Assembly (NCBI GenBank): GCA_964640305.1
Contig: CAZXFF010000003.1
Location: 1 to 64,000, forward strand
Source: Coprenecus sp964640305
Lineage (GTDB): Bacteria > Bacteroidota > Bacteroidia > Bacteroidales > UBA932
Direction: 5' to 3'
DNA length: 64,000 nucleotides
Below the pieces are notes generated by a model. That model did not search any database, was not told the DNA's origin, and was given only the letters and a program-made list of their open reading frames with translations. Position 1 is the first letter of the stretch; every line of letters starts with the position of its first letter. Positions 56,491 through 64,000 of this stretch are shown here, piece by piece. A program made the translations under genes and the position numbers.

Positions 56491-58466
56491 TATCTCCCAA
56501 AATGTACCAACAAAACGGATATATCGGCGGGAGAAACTCCAGGTATACGGGATGCTTGAGCAATATTACGTGGTCGATATTTAGTAAGTTTGAGTCTGGC
56601 TTCCATAGAAATTGAAGATATTGACATAAAATCAAAATCAGGTGGGATAGTCAGCCTTTCTAATTGCTTGATTTTATTACTTAGTGCGAGCTCCCTATCA
56701 AGATAGCCAGAGTATTTAAGAAAAATCTCAACAGAAGTAATTATATCTTCAGAAAGATTCGTATAAGTACAAGAAGTAGTAAGAGAATTATACGGCAAGG
56801 AGGAAAAAAGCAGGGAAACGTCATGATGCATCAAAGATACAGCCCGATTGAGAAATCTTGAGAGGACAGCACGTTTTGTAGATGGAACAAACTGATATAA
56901 AGCAGAAAGTGTAAGTTGAGGTCTACTGGCCAACTCCGATAATGGCTTTATGTTATCAACAGGTGTAGTACCGTTCTTTCGTAAAAAAGGATTAATGACA
57001 TCTAGAGCTGGCTTTGTAGAAACTAGAGCGGAAGTCAATTTGGACTTTGCACGCAATTTTAATTCGAGAAGAGACTTTCGCTCATCTGATATTAAACCGA
57101 TCTTATCGGCAAGCGGTGTTAACCTTTCGTCCGCATTGTCCTGTCTTAAAAGAATACGGTACTCAGCACGTGAGGTAAACATCCTGTATGGCTCATCGAC
57201 TCCTTTAGTAACAAGATCATCGACAAGGACCCCTATGTATGAGGAATCTCGAGTAAGAATGAATTCATGTTCCCCGTGGAACCTTAATGCAGCATTTATG
57301 CCCGCATATAGCCCTTGTGCGGCAGCCTCTTCATATCCGGTGGTTCCGTTAACTTGACCAGCAAGAAAAAGATTTTGAATGAATTTTGAACGTAAAGTGA
57401 TATCCAACGCTGTCGGGTCAAAATAGTCATATTCGATCGCATAGGCTGGTCGCAAAATATGTGCCGATTCAAACCCAAGGATTTTTTCCAGAGCCTTGCG
57501 CTGGATCTCGTAAGGTAATGATGAAGAAAAACCCTGTAGATAATACTCATTGGTATTCCATCCTTCTGGCTCTAGGAAAAGTTGATGTGAGTCTTTGTCA
57601 GCAAAGGTCCTGAGTTTGTCCTCGATGCTGGGACAGTATCGAGGACCGATTCCTGTAATCTTGCCTGAGAAAAGAGGAGAAAGATGGAAGGCAGACTTAA
57701 GTATATCGTGCACCTGTGCATTCGTGTGCGCAATATAGCATGGTTTCTGAGGAAGTCCGGACTGAATAGAAGTTCTGTAATTCAGATAAGAAAATTTTGC
57801 AGGATTAGCATCACCTGGCTGTAAGGAAAGTCGGGAAAGGTCTACTGTACGTATATCGATTCTTGGTGGAGTCCCGGTCTTCATGCGACCTGTTGGAATA
57901 CCCCGCTCTGCTAATTGGGATGTAAGATAATATGAAGGAGGTTCGGATATTCTGCCTCCTTCTGAAGTCTCTTGTCCGACATACATCCTGCCATTCAGGA
58001 ATGTACCAGCCGTGAGGATGAAATAAGATGCTGAAAATTCAGCGCCGAGCGAGGTTCTGACAGATGTGATAGTATCTGCATCAAAGCTGATTGAAGAGAC
58101 TGTATCCTGCCAAAGATACAAATTGACAGTATTTTCCAACAGATAACGCCAATTCATCGAGTAATGCATTCGATCACACTGCGCCCTTGGACTCCACATC
58201 GCAGGTCCCTTTGAACGGTTAAGCATCCTGAATTGGATAGTCGATGCATCAGTGACGATACCAGAAAACCCGCCTAAAGCATCTATCTCTCTGATTATCT
58301 GACCTTTAGCAATACCACCAATGGATGGATTACAGGACATTTGAGCAATTTTGTTCAGATCCATGGTTATCAGTAGAACCTGACAACCCAATCTTGCTGA
58401 CGCAACAGCGGCTTCACAGCCAGCGTGGCCGGCTCCAATGACTATAATATCAAAATGGTGCAGCAT
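56490..58466 (-). CDS. mnmG: tRNA uridine 5-carboxymethylaminomethyl modification enzyme MnmG (GidA)
   Basis: MnmG acts with MnmE to modify U34 of certain tRNAs, using FAD and folate. The 658-residue protein shows the FAD motif VIGAGHAGCEAAVASARLG at residues 10-28, then SCNPSIGGIAKGQIIREIDA, GRMKTGTPPRIDIRTVDLS and GYEEAAAQGLYAGINAALR. It overlaps the ybeY stop by one base (TAATG). Codon use is noticeably more AT-leaning than in the biotin or groESL genes. Proximity of gidA to a parS site is usual near replication origins. Confidence 0.95.
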   Translation of the reverse strand: MLHHFDIIVIGAGHAGCEAAVASARLGCQVLLITMDLNKIAQMSCNPSIGGIAKGQIIREIDALGGFSGIVTDASTIQFRMLNRSKGPAMWSPRAQCDRMHYSMNWRYLLENTVNLYLWQDTVSSISFDADTITSVRTSLGAEFSASYFILTAGTFLNGRMYVGQETSEGGRISEPPSYYLTSQLAERGIPTGRMKTGTPPRIDIRTVDLSRLSLQPGDANPAKFSYLNYRTSIQSGLPQKPCYIAHTNAQVHDILKSAFHLSPLFSGKITGIGPRYCPSIEDKLRTFADKDSHQLFLEPEGWNTNEYYLQGFSSSLPYEIQRKALEKILGFESAHILRPAYAIEYDYFDPTALDITLRSKFIQNLFLAGQVNGTTGYEEAAAQGLYAGINAALRFHGEHEFILTRDSSYIGVLVDDLVTKGVDEPYRMFTSRAEYRILLRQDNADERLTPLADKIGLISDERKSLLELKLRAKSKLTSALVSTKPALDVINPFLRKNGTTPVDNIKPLSELASRPQLTLSALYQFVPSTKRAVLSRFLNRAVSLMHHDVSLLFSSLPYNSLTTSCTYTNLSEDIITSVEIFLKYSGYLDRELALSNKIKQLERLTIPPDFDFMSISSISMEARLKLTKYRPRNIAQASRIPGVSPADISVLLVHFGR

Positions 58467-58942
58467 TACTTCGGTTGATAGTTTTGGTTGAAATTCAAAA
58501 GCTCTTCGGGGAGCAAAGATAATGCACTTTCCTCTGCTGCGGTCATCTGGAGTTTCAGTTCAGGTGTCACATCGTCGAAACCAGTCAAATGGAGGATTCC
58601 ATGAGCCATGACGCGGTAAAGCTCCAATGTGAAAGTGGAACCATATAGCTGAGCATTGGAATGGACAGAATCTAAGCTTATAAAGATATCAGCAGAAACT
58701 TTCTGCGTGTTGCCATGAGATTGCGGAGTATATCCTGAGGTATCAAAGGTAATAATGTCGGTAAAATAATCGTGGTTCAGATACTGCCTGTTAACCTCAA
58801 GAACGTAGTTGTCGTCAGAAAAAATGTAATTAATATCTCCAATCTGGAAATTTGAGGTCAAAATGATTTCTTTTATCCAATTTTTAATTGCAATTTTGCG
58901 TTGTAAAACGAACGAAGCATCAACTGTTTCAAACCGAATCAT
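58466..58942 (-). CDS. ybeY: endoribonuclease YbeY
   Basis: YbeY is a zinc ribonuclease that acts in 16S rRNA 3' maturation and ribosome quality control. The 158-residue protein contains the zinc-binding signature HGILHLTGFDD near residues 114-124 and the family segment LEVNRQYLNHDYFTDIITFD. It is upstream of mnmG with a one-base overlap and divergent from mdh. Confidence 0.93.
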   Translation of the reverse strand: MIRFETVDASFVLQRKIAIKNWIKEIILTSNFQIGDINYIFSDDNYVLEVNRQYLNHDYFTDIITFDTSGYTPQSHGNTQKVSADIFISLDSVHSNAQLYGSTFTLELYRVMAHGILHLTGFDDVTPELKLQMTAAEESALSLLPEELLNFNQNYQPK

Positions 58943-58992
58943 GGTGCGGAATTTGTAAGTAATTTTTTGTAAAATTAATAATAATTACAACT

Positions 58993-59934
58993 ATGTCAAA
59001 AGTTAGTATCATCGGAGTAGGAAACGTTGGCGCCACATGCGCAAACGTACTCGCAGGCTGGAACATTGCTAAAGAAATTGTCATGCTTGACGTTAGGGAA
59101 GGTTTTGCAGAAGGCAAAGCTATTGATATTCAGCAGTCTGCAAAAATAATGGGTCTCACTTCCACTATCAAGGGGGTAACCAACGATTACAAGGCTACAG
59201 CCGGATCAGATGTTGTAGTGGTAACTTCAGGTATTCCCCGCAAACCCGGAATGTCCAGGGAAGACCTTATCGGAACGAATGCAAACATCGTTAAGGAAGT
59301 CGTTTCAAACGTTGTCAAGTATTCCCCTAATGCATTCATCATCATGGTTTCCAACCCTATGGATACTATGACATACCTGGCATGGAAGACTTGCGGTATA
59401 AAGAAAAACCACCTCATCGGAATGGGAGGCGCACTTGACAGCAGCAGGTTCAACTACTATCTGAGCCAGGCATTGAACGCTCCCGTATGCGATGTAGACG
59501 GTATGGTTATAGGCGCACACGGTGACGTGACAATGGTTCCCCTTATGAGCAGTGTACAGTATAAAGGCGGAAACGTTGAAAAAATACTTAACAAAGCCAA
59601 AAGAGAAAAGGTAATTGCAGACACAATGGTAGGCGGAGCAACCATTACAAAACTTATGGGAACCTCTGCATTCTATGCTCCCGGAGCATGCGCTGCCAGC
59701 CTGGTTAAGGCCATTCTTCTTGACGAAAAGAGAATAATCCCCTGCAGCGTTCCCCAGAACGGAGAATACGGCGAAGAAGACATCTGCCTCGGTGTTCCTA
59801 TCGTAATCGGCAAGAAAGGCGTTGAGAAAATCGTGAAGATCGCCATTACAGCTGAAGAAGAAAAGAGGTTCCACGAAGGAGCAGAAAAACAAAGAAACAC
59901 TAACAAGATTCTCCACGAACTTGGTCTGATCTAA
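58993..59934 (+). CDS. mdh: malate dehydrogenase
   Basis: Mdh interconverts malate and oxaloacetate with NAD. The 313-residue enzyme has the Rossmann motif IGVGNVGATCANVLAGW near the N-terminus, the substrate-arginine loop TSGIPRKPGMSREDLIGTNA, VSNPMDTMTYLAWK and the catalytic His in VIGAHGDVTMVPL. It is of the LDH-like type III MDH family seen in Bacteroidota. It complements the fumarate reductase genes at the right end in the reductive C4 pathway. Confidence 0.95.
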   Translation: MSKVSIIGVGNVGATCANVLAGWNIAKEIVMLDVREGFAEGKAIDIQQSAKIMGLTSTIKGVTNDYKATAGSDVVVVTSGIPRKPGMSREDLIGTNANIVKEVVSNVVKYSPNAFIIMVSNPMDTMTYLAWKTCGIKKNHLIGMGGALDSSRFNYYLSQALNAPVCDVDGMVIGAHGDVTMVPLMSSVQYKGGNVEKILNKAKREKVIADTMVGGATITKLMGTSAFYAPGACAASLVKAILLDEKRIIPCSVPQNGEYGEEDICLGVPIVIGKKGVEKIVKIAITAEEEKRFHEGAEKQRNTNKILHELGLI

Positions 59935-60024
59935 AAGTTTTTAACAGTTTTTTCAACAAAATAGTTGCTAATAGGAAAATTATAATTATTTTTACAACCT
60001 GAAAAAACTGAAACACGTAATATA

Positions 60025-60717
60025 ATGGAAGTAAAAAAATCAGAAAAAGCGAATCTTGAGAAGAACAAGCTGCTTTACAGAGAGATAGGACTCATAATCG
60101 CTCTGGGCATTGTTCTGACTGCTTTCGAGTGGAGCTCTACTGAAAAGGCAGAATCAATTATAGAGGAAGAAACCCAAGCAGTAATCGAAGTAGAAACAAT
60201 ACCTATTACTACTGAAACCCCTCCTCCTCCGTCAGAAGCCCCGAAAGTTCCTCAATTGTCAGACGTAATTGACATTGTTGAAGACGATATCGTGGTTGAC
60301 ACGGACCTGTTCATCAGTCTTGAAGACAACAGCGATCTTGGAGTCGAAATCATGGACTATGTTGCTGAAGTTTATGAAGAGACCATTGAAGAGGCACCTA
60401 TACCCTACGACGTTGTAGAAGAAAGGCCTACATTCATGGGAGGTGACAGGAATACATTCACACAGTGGGTACACAAGAACCTAATATACCCTGAAATAGC
60501 AAGGGAAAACGGTATATCAGGCCGTGTATTCATCCAGTTCACAATTGATACTGACGGAAGTGTTACCAACATCAAAGTCATAAGGGGTGTTGACAACTCC
60601 CTCGACAAGGCAGCAATAGACGTGGTTTCAAAATCACCGAAATGGACTCCGGCAAAACAGCGTGACCGCGCTGTACGCGTAACACTTACCCTTCCTATTA
60701 TATTCCAACTGAGGTAA
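60025..60717 (+). CDS. tonB: energy transducer TonB
   Basis: TonB couples the inner-membrane proton gradient to TonB-dependent outer-membrane receptors. The 230-residue protein has one TM at about residues 22-38 (EIGLIIALGIVLTAFEWSS), an acidic and short proline-rich linker (PITTETPPPPSEAPKVPQL) and a C-terminal TonB domain (NLIYPEIARENGISGRVFIQ; AAIDVVSKSPKWTPAKQRD). No exbB or exbD is adjacent. A terminator follows at 60737-60773. Confidence 0.92.
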   Translation: MEVKKSEKANLEKNKLLYREIGLIIALGIVLTAFEWSSTEKAESIIEEETQAVIEVETIPITTETPPPPSEAPKVPQLSDVIDIVEDDIVVDTDLFISLEDNSDLGVEIMDYVAEVYEETIEEAPIPYDVVEERPTFMGGDRNTFTQWVHKNLIYPEIARENGISGRVFIQFTIDTDGSVTNIKVIRGVDNSLDKAAIDVVSKSPKWTPAKQRDRAVRVTLTLPIIFQLR

Positions 60718-60736
60718 TTGATTAGGTTTGAATCAT

Positions 60737-60773
60737 GAGGCTGTCATTTGAACAAGTGTCAGCCTCTTTTTTT
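60737..60773 (+). terminator. intrinsic terminator of tonB
   Basis: GAGGCTG (60737-60743) and CAGCCTC (60760-60766) form the base of a long hairpin, with further inner pairs CA/TG and TTG/CAA around an AA loop, followed by seven Ts. It lies just before hflX. Confidence 0.9.
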
Positions 60774-60782
60774 ATGCATAGA

Positions 60783-61970
60783 ATGAAAGAAAACACTGAA
60801 CCGGTACTGGAAACTGCAGTAGTAGTATCTGTCATTCCACAGGGTGTAGATGACAACAGGATAAAAGAAAACCTTGATGAACTGGAATTCCTCGCACTTA
60901 CAGCAGGGGCCAAGAGCATAAAAAGATTTACCCAACGCATGGAAAAGGCTAATTCCAGGACTTATGTGGGAACCGGGAAAATTGAGGAAATCAAAGTATT
61001 CATAACTGAAAACGAAATAAAACTGGTGCTTTTTGATGACGAACTTAGCCCATCGCAACTGAGAAATCTTGAAAAGGAACTGGAATGCAGGATTCTTGAC
61101 AGGACAAATCTGATTCTGGACATATTCGCACAAAGAGCAAAGACTGCCTATGCAAAAACTCAGGTAGAGCTTGCCCAATACCAATATCTTCTGCCAAGGC
61201 TAACCAGGATGTGGACACACCTGGAAAGACAGAGAGGTGGAATCGGCATGAGGGGGCCGGGAGAAAGCCAGATAGAAACAGACAGAAGGATCATCCTCAA
61301 TAAAATCAGCCTGCTGAAAGAACAGCTGAAAAGGATTGACAGGCAAATGCTTTCACAGAGAGGGAACAGAGGATCATTGGTAAGGGTCTCTTTGGTAGGC
61401 TATACCAATGCAGGTAAGAGTACGCTTATGAACCTTCTCTCAAAAAGCGATGTCTTTGCAGAAAACAAACTGTTTGCAACATTGGATACAACGGTGAGAA
61501 AAGTTGTAATAGACAATGTTCCTTTCCTGCTCTCAGACACTGTAGGATTCATACGCAAACTGCCCACTCAACTGATAGAATCCTTCAAAAGTACCTTGGA
61601 CGAAGTACGTGAAGCTGACATACTTCTCCATGTAGTAGATATCTCCCACCCGGATTTTGAAGAACAGATAAATGCTGTAAACAGAACACTAGCGGAAATA
61701 GGCGCCAAAGATAAACCGATATTCATGGTCTTCAACAAGATCGACGCATACAAATACGTAGAGATGAGCGAATATGAACTAGGCAACGAGAAACCGGAAA
61801 ATATTTCACTTGAAAGACTTGAAAAGCATTGGATTGCAAAAGAAAACTCAGCCTGCATATTCATTTCTGCGAAAGAAAAACTGAATATCGACAAATTGAG
61901 GGCAAACCTGTACTCAATGGTAAGGGAAATACACGCAGGAAGGTACCCATTCAATAATCTGCTGTATTGA
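60783..61970 (+). CDS. hflX: GTPase HflX
   Basis: HflX is a ribosome-binding GTPase that splits stalled or stress-hibernating ribosomes. The 395-residue protein has an N-terminal HflX domain (YVGTGKIEEIKVFITENEIK; FDDELSPSQLRNLEKELECR), the GMRGPGESQIETDRR linker, the P-loop GYTNAGKSTLMN, DTVGFIRKLPTQLIESFKST and VFNKIDAY. The ATG at 60783 (MKENTEP) is taken, since earlier in-frame ATGs (60735, 60774) lie in or at the tonB terminator. Confidence 0.93.
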   Translation: MKENTEPVLETAVVVSVIPQGVDDNRIKENLDELEFLALTAGAKSIKRFTQRMEKANSRTYVGTGKIEEIKVFITENEIKLVLFDDELSPSQLRNLEKELECRILDRTNLILDIFAQRAKTAYAKTQVELAQYQYLLPRLTRMWTHLERQRGGIGMRGPGESQIETDRRIILNKISLLKEQLKRIDRQMLSQRGNRGSLVRVSLVGYTNAGKSTLMNLLSKSDVFAENKLFATLDTTVRKVVIDNVPFLLSDTVGFIRKLPTQLIESFKSTLDEVREADILLHVVDISHPDFEEQINAVNRTLAEIGAKDKPIFMVFNKIDAYKYVEMSEYELGNEKPENISLERLEKHWIAKENSACIFISAKEKLNIDKLRANLYSMVREIHAGRYPFNNLLY

Positions 61971-61977
61971 GCAAAGA

Positions 61978-62787
61978 TTATTTCACCGACTGCTGTAGAA
62001 ACGGAAGGAGTATATCAAGAACCTTCTGCGGATCCTCTATAAAAGAATTGTGCCCTACTCCTGAAATGACCTTGCAGACTGCATTGGGAAGACTTGTTAC
62101 AACATTTGAAATCATTTCAGGGGACGCATAGGTGTCAGAATCACCGAAGATGAAAAGTACTGGAACATTGGTCTCACGGAGAAGCTCGACGCTGTCACTA
62201 CGTGCCATCAGCCCTCTGACAACTGCACATATCCCCATGGGATCATGCGTCTCACATATTTCAACTGTCTCGGAAATTTTTCTGTCGCACTTGCGTAGAT
62301 TGACTTTGGAATACATATTGGGTATTGCGATCTGAGCTAAAGAAAGCAATCTCCCCTGCCCTATCAGATTGATCTCCTTTTCCCTTTGAGAACGTTTGTC
62401 AGGATTATCGGCATAAGGGCTTGAATTGATATGCACCAGGGCTTCAACCATATCCGGATACTGTCTGAGAAATTGCTGAGCAACGTAACCACCCATTGAA
62501 TGACCGGCAATGGTAAGCTTCTGGACAGATTTTGACGATAAGAACTGATAGATGGTTTCTGCAATGAATTGCATCGTATTTGACTCCGGATGACTTCCGG
62601 AAAGTCCGTGACCCGGTAGATCTATAGCAATAATCCGGTAAGAGTCAGGGAGCATCTCCCTGAACTCTTCCCAGATATACAATGTTTCCAGATAACCATG
62701 GAGCAAAAGCAATACTTTGTCTCCGTTCCCGGATTCGGAAACATGCAACGGAATTCCGTTACTGAAGACAAAGTACTCCCTGTTCAT
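61978..62787 (-). CDS. alpha/beta-fold hydrolase
   Basis: A 269-residue cytoplasmic hydrolase with an oxyanion HG motif in LLLLHGYLETLYIWEEF, the nucleophile Ser in AGHSMGGYVAQQF near residue 98, the acid in LFIFGDSDTYASP near 218 and a catalytic His in SGVGHNSFIEDP near 246. The substrate cannot be told; many such proteins are esterases. It lies four bases downstream of sdhB on the same strand, so it is probably read through from the sdh operon. Confidence 0.82.
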   Translation of the reverse strand: MNREYFVFSNGIPLHVSESGNGDKVLLLLHGYLETLYIWEEFREMLPDSYRIIAIDLPGHGLSGSHPESNTMQFIAETIYQFLSSKSVQKLTIAGHSMGGYVAQQFLRQYPDMVEALVHINSSPYADNPDKRSQREKEINLIGQGRLLSLAQIAIPNMYSKVNLRKCDRKISETVEICETHDPMGICAVVRGLMARSDSVELLRETNVPVLFIFGDSDTYASPEMISNVVTSLPNAVCKVISGVGHNSFIEDPQKVLDILLPFLQQSVK

Positions 62788-62790
62788 GTG

Positions 62791-63570
62791 TTAATCCTTA
62801 AGTTTTGCGCAAAGGAACTCTCTGTTAAGACGGGCTATATGGGATACGGTAATACCCTTGGGACATTCCATCTGGCAAGCCTGAGTGTTTGTACAAGCAC
62901 CGAAGCCAAGCTCGTCCATTTTCTGAACCATTGCTTTTGCCCTGCGTGCTGCCTCGGGACGTCCCTGAGGGAGGAGAGCAAGCGAACTTACTCTTGCAGC
63001 CACAAACAGCATCGCCGAGCCGTTTTTGCAGGTTGCAACACAAGCACCGCAACCTACACAAGCTGCAGCATCCATGCTTTCGTCAGCTTTCTGCTTCGGA
63101 ATCAGGATTGAATTGGCATCCTGAGCCCCACCTGTATTGACTGAGATGAAACCGCCTGCCTGAAGAATTTTGTCGAACGCTCCCCTATTTACAACGAGGT
63201 CCTTGATTACAGGAAAACCTGCACTTCTCCATGGTTCGATAGTGATTGTATCACCGTCCTTGAATTTACGCATGTGAAGCTGGCATGTGGTAATTTCACT
63301 GTCAGGACCATGGGGATGACCGTTGATGTAAAGAGAACACATACCGCAGATACCTTCGCGGCAATCGTGGTCAAAAGCTATAGGACCAGAATTCTTGCAG
63401 CCTTTATTGACCGCTACTGGCTCGTTTCCTTCACGGATCAGCTGGTCATTGAGAATATCCAGCATCTCAAGGAAGGAAGTATCCGCTGAAATATCGGTTA
63501 CTTTATATGTTTCAAAGTGACCTTTGTCCTTGGCGTTTTTCTGACGCCATACTTTCAATGTAAAATTCAT
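62791..63570 (-). CDS. sdhB: succinate dehydrogenase/fumarate reductase iron-sulfur subunit
   Basis: This subunit passes electrons between the flavoprotein and the membrane quinone. The 259-residue protein has the [2Fe-2S] cluster ligands in HDCREGICGMCSLYINGHPH and the [4Fe-4S]/[3Fe-4S] ligands in CVGCGACVATCKNGSAMLF and CTNTQACQMECPKGI. It is the type found in B-type quinol:fumarate reductases of Bacteroidota. It follows sdhA by 15 bp. In gut Bacteroidales the complex usually works as fumarate reductase. Confidence 0.93.
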   Translation of the reverse strand: MNFTLKVWRQKNAKDKGHFETYKVTDISADTSFLEMLDILNDQLIREGNEPVAVNKGCKNSGPIAFDHDCREGICGMCSLYINGHPHGPDSEITTCQLHMRKFKDGDTITIEPWRSAGFPVIKDLVVNRGAFDKILQAGGFISVNTGGAQDANSILIPKQKADESMDAAACVGCGACVATCKNGSAMLFVAARVSSLALLPQGRPEAARRAKAMVQKMDELGFGACTNTQACQMECPKGITVSHIARLNREFLCAKLKD

Positions 63571-63585
63571 ATTAAAATTCCCTCC

Positions 63586-64000
63586 TTAGTCTTTATAGTT
63601 ACGTGTTGAAGGTTTGACGAATTCGAAATTAAGAGGTTCCTTGTGAAGTACGGGTTCTTTGTCTGCACCTGTGTATTCCCATGCTGCTACATACACGAAG
63701 TTGACATCATCCCTGAGTGTTTCTCCATCGGGAGTCTGCATTTCTTCCCTGAAGTGACCGCCGCATGACTCTTTTCTATGAAGGGCATCCCTTGCCATAA
63801 GTTCACCGATTTCCATGAAGTCAGCCACCCTGAGTGCCTTTTCAATTTCAGGGTTGAACTCACCGTTTTCACCTGGAACATATACATCTTCCCAGAACTT
63901 CTTCCTGAGAGCCTGTATCTCGACAATAGCCTTCTTCAGACCTGCTTCGTTGCGTGCCATACCGACATGTTCCCACATGATATGACCAAGCTGCTTATGG
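63586..64000 (-). CDS. sdhA: succinate dehydrogenase/fumarate reductase flavoprotein subunit (3' part only)
   Basis: The C-terminal 138 residues of the FAD subunit are present; the gene continues beyond the right edge. Visible are HKQLGHIMWEHVGMARNEAG, RVADFMEIGELMARDALHRK and ESCGGHFREEMQTPDGETLR, the last part containing the conserved SCGGHFR-type region of SdhA/FrdA. It is upstream of sdhB on the same strand, as expected for an sdhCAB operon. Confidence 0.9.
   Translation of the reverse strand, partial: HKQLGHIMWEHVGMARNEAGLKKAIVEIQALRKKFWEDVYVPGENGEFNPEIEKALRVADFMEIGELMARDALHRKESCGGHFREEMQTPDGETLRDDVNFVYVAAWEYTGADKEPVLHKEPLNFEFVKPSTRNYKD

Overview
The window looks like chromosome from a member of the Bacteroidota, most likely Bacteroidales. 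Many genes are preceded by the Bacteroidota -7 promoter box TAnnTTTG, with little sign of Shine-Dalgarno sequences. Several families typical of the phylum are present: a SecD-SecF fusion, DUF2723, DUF4271, DUF5106 and TlpA/DUF4369 lipoproteins, single-chain glycyl-tRNA synthetase, tryptophanase, and a non-classical fumarate reductase/succinate dehydrogenase. The genus cannot be fixed from the sequence alone. Most of the window is ordinary, densely packed core genome. There is no IS element, prophage, CRISPR array or rRNA operon.

Layout. 1-219 is the start of sufC (minus). 319-852 is an acetyltransferase. 843-6737 is a complete biotin operon (bioB-A-F-G-C-D) behind a consensus promoter and a long leader with an unusual ORF and a terminator-like hairpin. 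6777-8829 is groES-groEL, preceded by an exact sigma-54-type promoter and closed by a strong terminator. 8830-10494 is the odd stretch: about 1.7 kb without a convincing gene, holding successive pairs of head-to-tail repeats, three of them bounded by their own inverted repeats. 10495-14492 is an ECF sigma factor with a membrane partner, divergent from a small membrane protein and two thioredoxin-fold lipoproteins; both sides carry the same ECF-like promoter motif. 14461-19332 holds pnuC, a second ECF sigma/anti-sigma/lipoprotein unit, a tadA-like deaminase, a DedA/YqaA protein, tRNA-Gln and a DUF5106 lipoprotein. 19343-27757 holds a Na/Pi cotransporter, a 998-residue peptidase-propeller-barrel protein, uvrC and a fused acyltransferase. 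27760-30861 is yidD-rnpA-lipoprotein-hemD-DUF4271-SUI1. 30939-43007 holds DUF2723, luxE-like and tnaA, secDF, a PD40/SPOR protein, and NfeD plus FloA.

43069-45654 holds a candidate small RNA, a PepSY-like protein and a two-component system whose response regulator is frameshifted in an A8 tract. Then come tRNA-Pro, a dihydroorotate dehydrogenase-like gene, glyS, dsbD, folK and the Fe-S genes (DUF59, sufE, sufS, which complement sufC at the left end), ruvA, gcvH, fadD, a GNAT, a parS-like palindrome, mnmG, ybeY, mdh, tonB, hflX, an alpha/beta hydrolase and sdhB-sdhA.

The most notable signals are the paired-repeat array at 8941-10471, the biotin leader at 881-1269, the frameshifted response regulator, the sigma-54-type groESL promoter, the matched divergent ECF promoters, the parS-like site beside mnmG and the small-RNA candidate at about 43083-43182.
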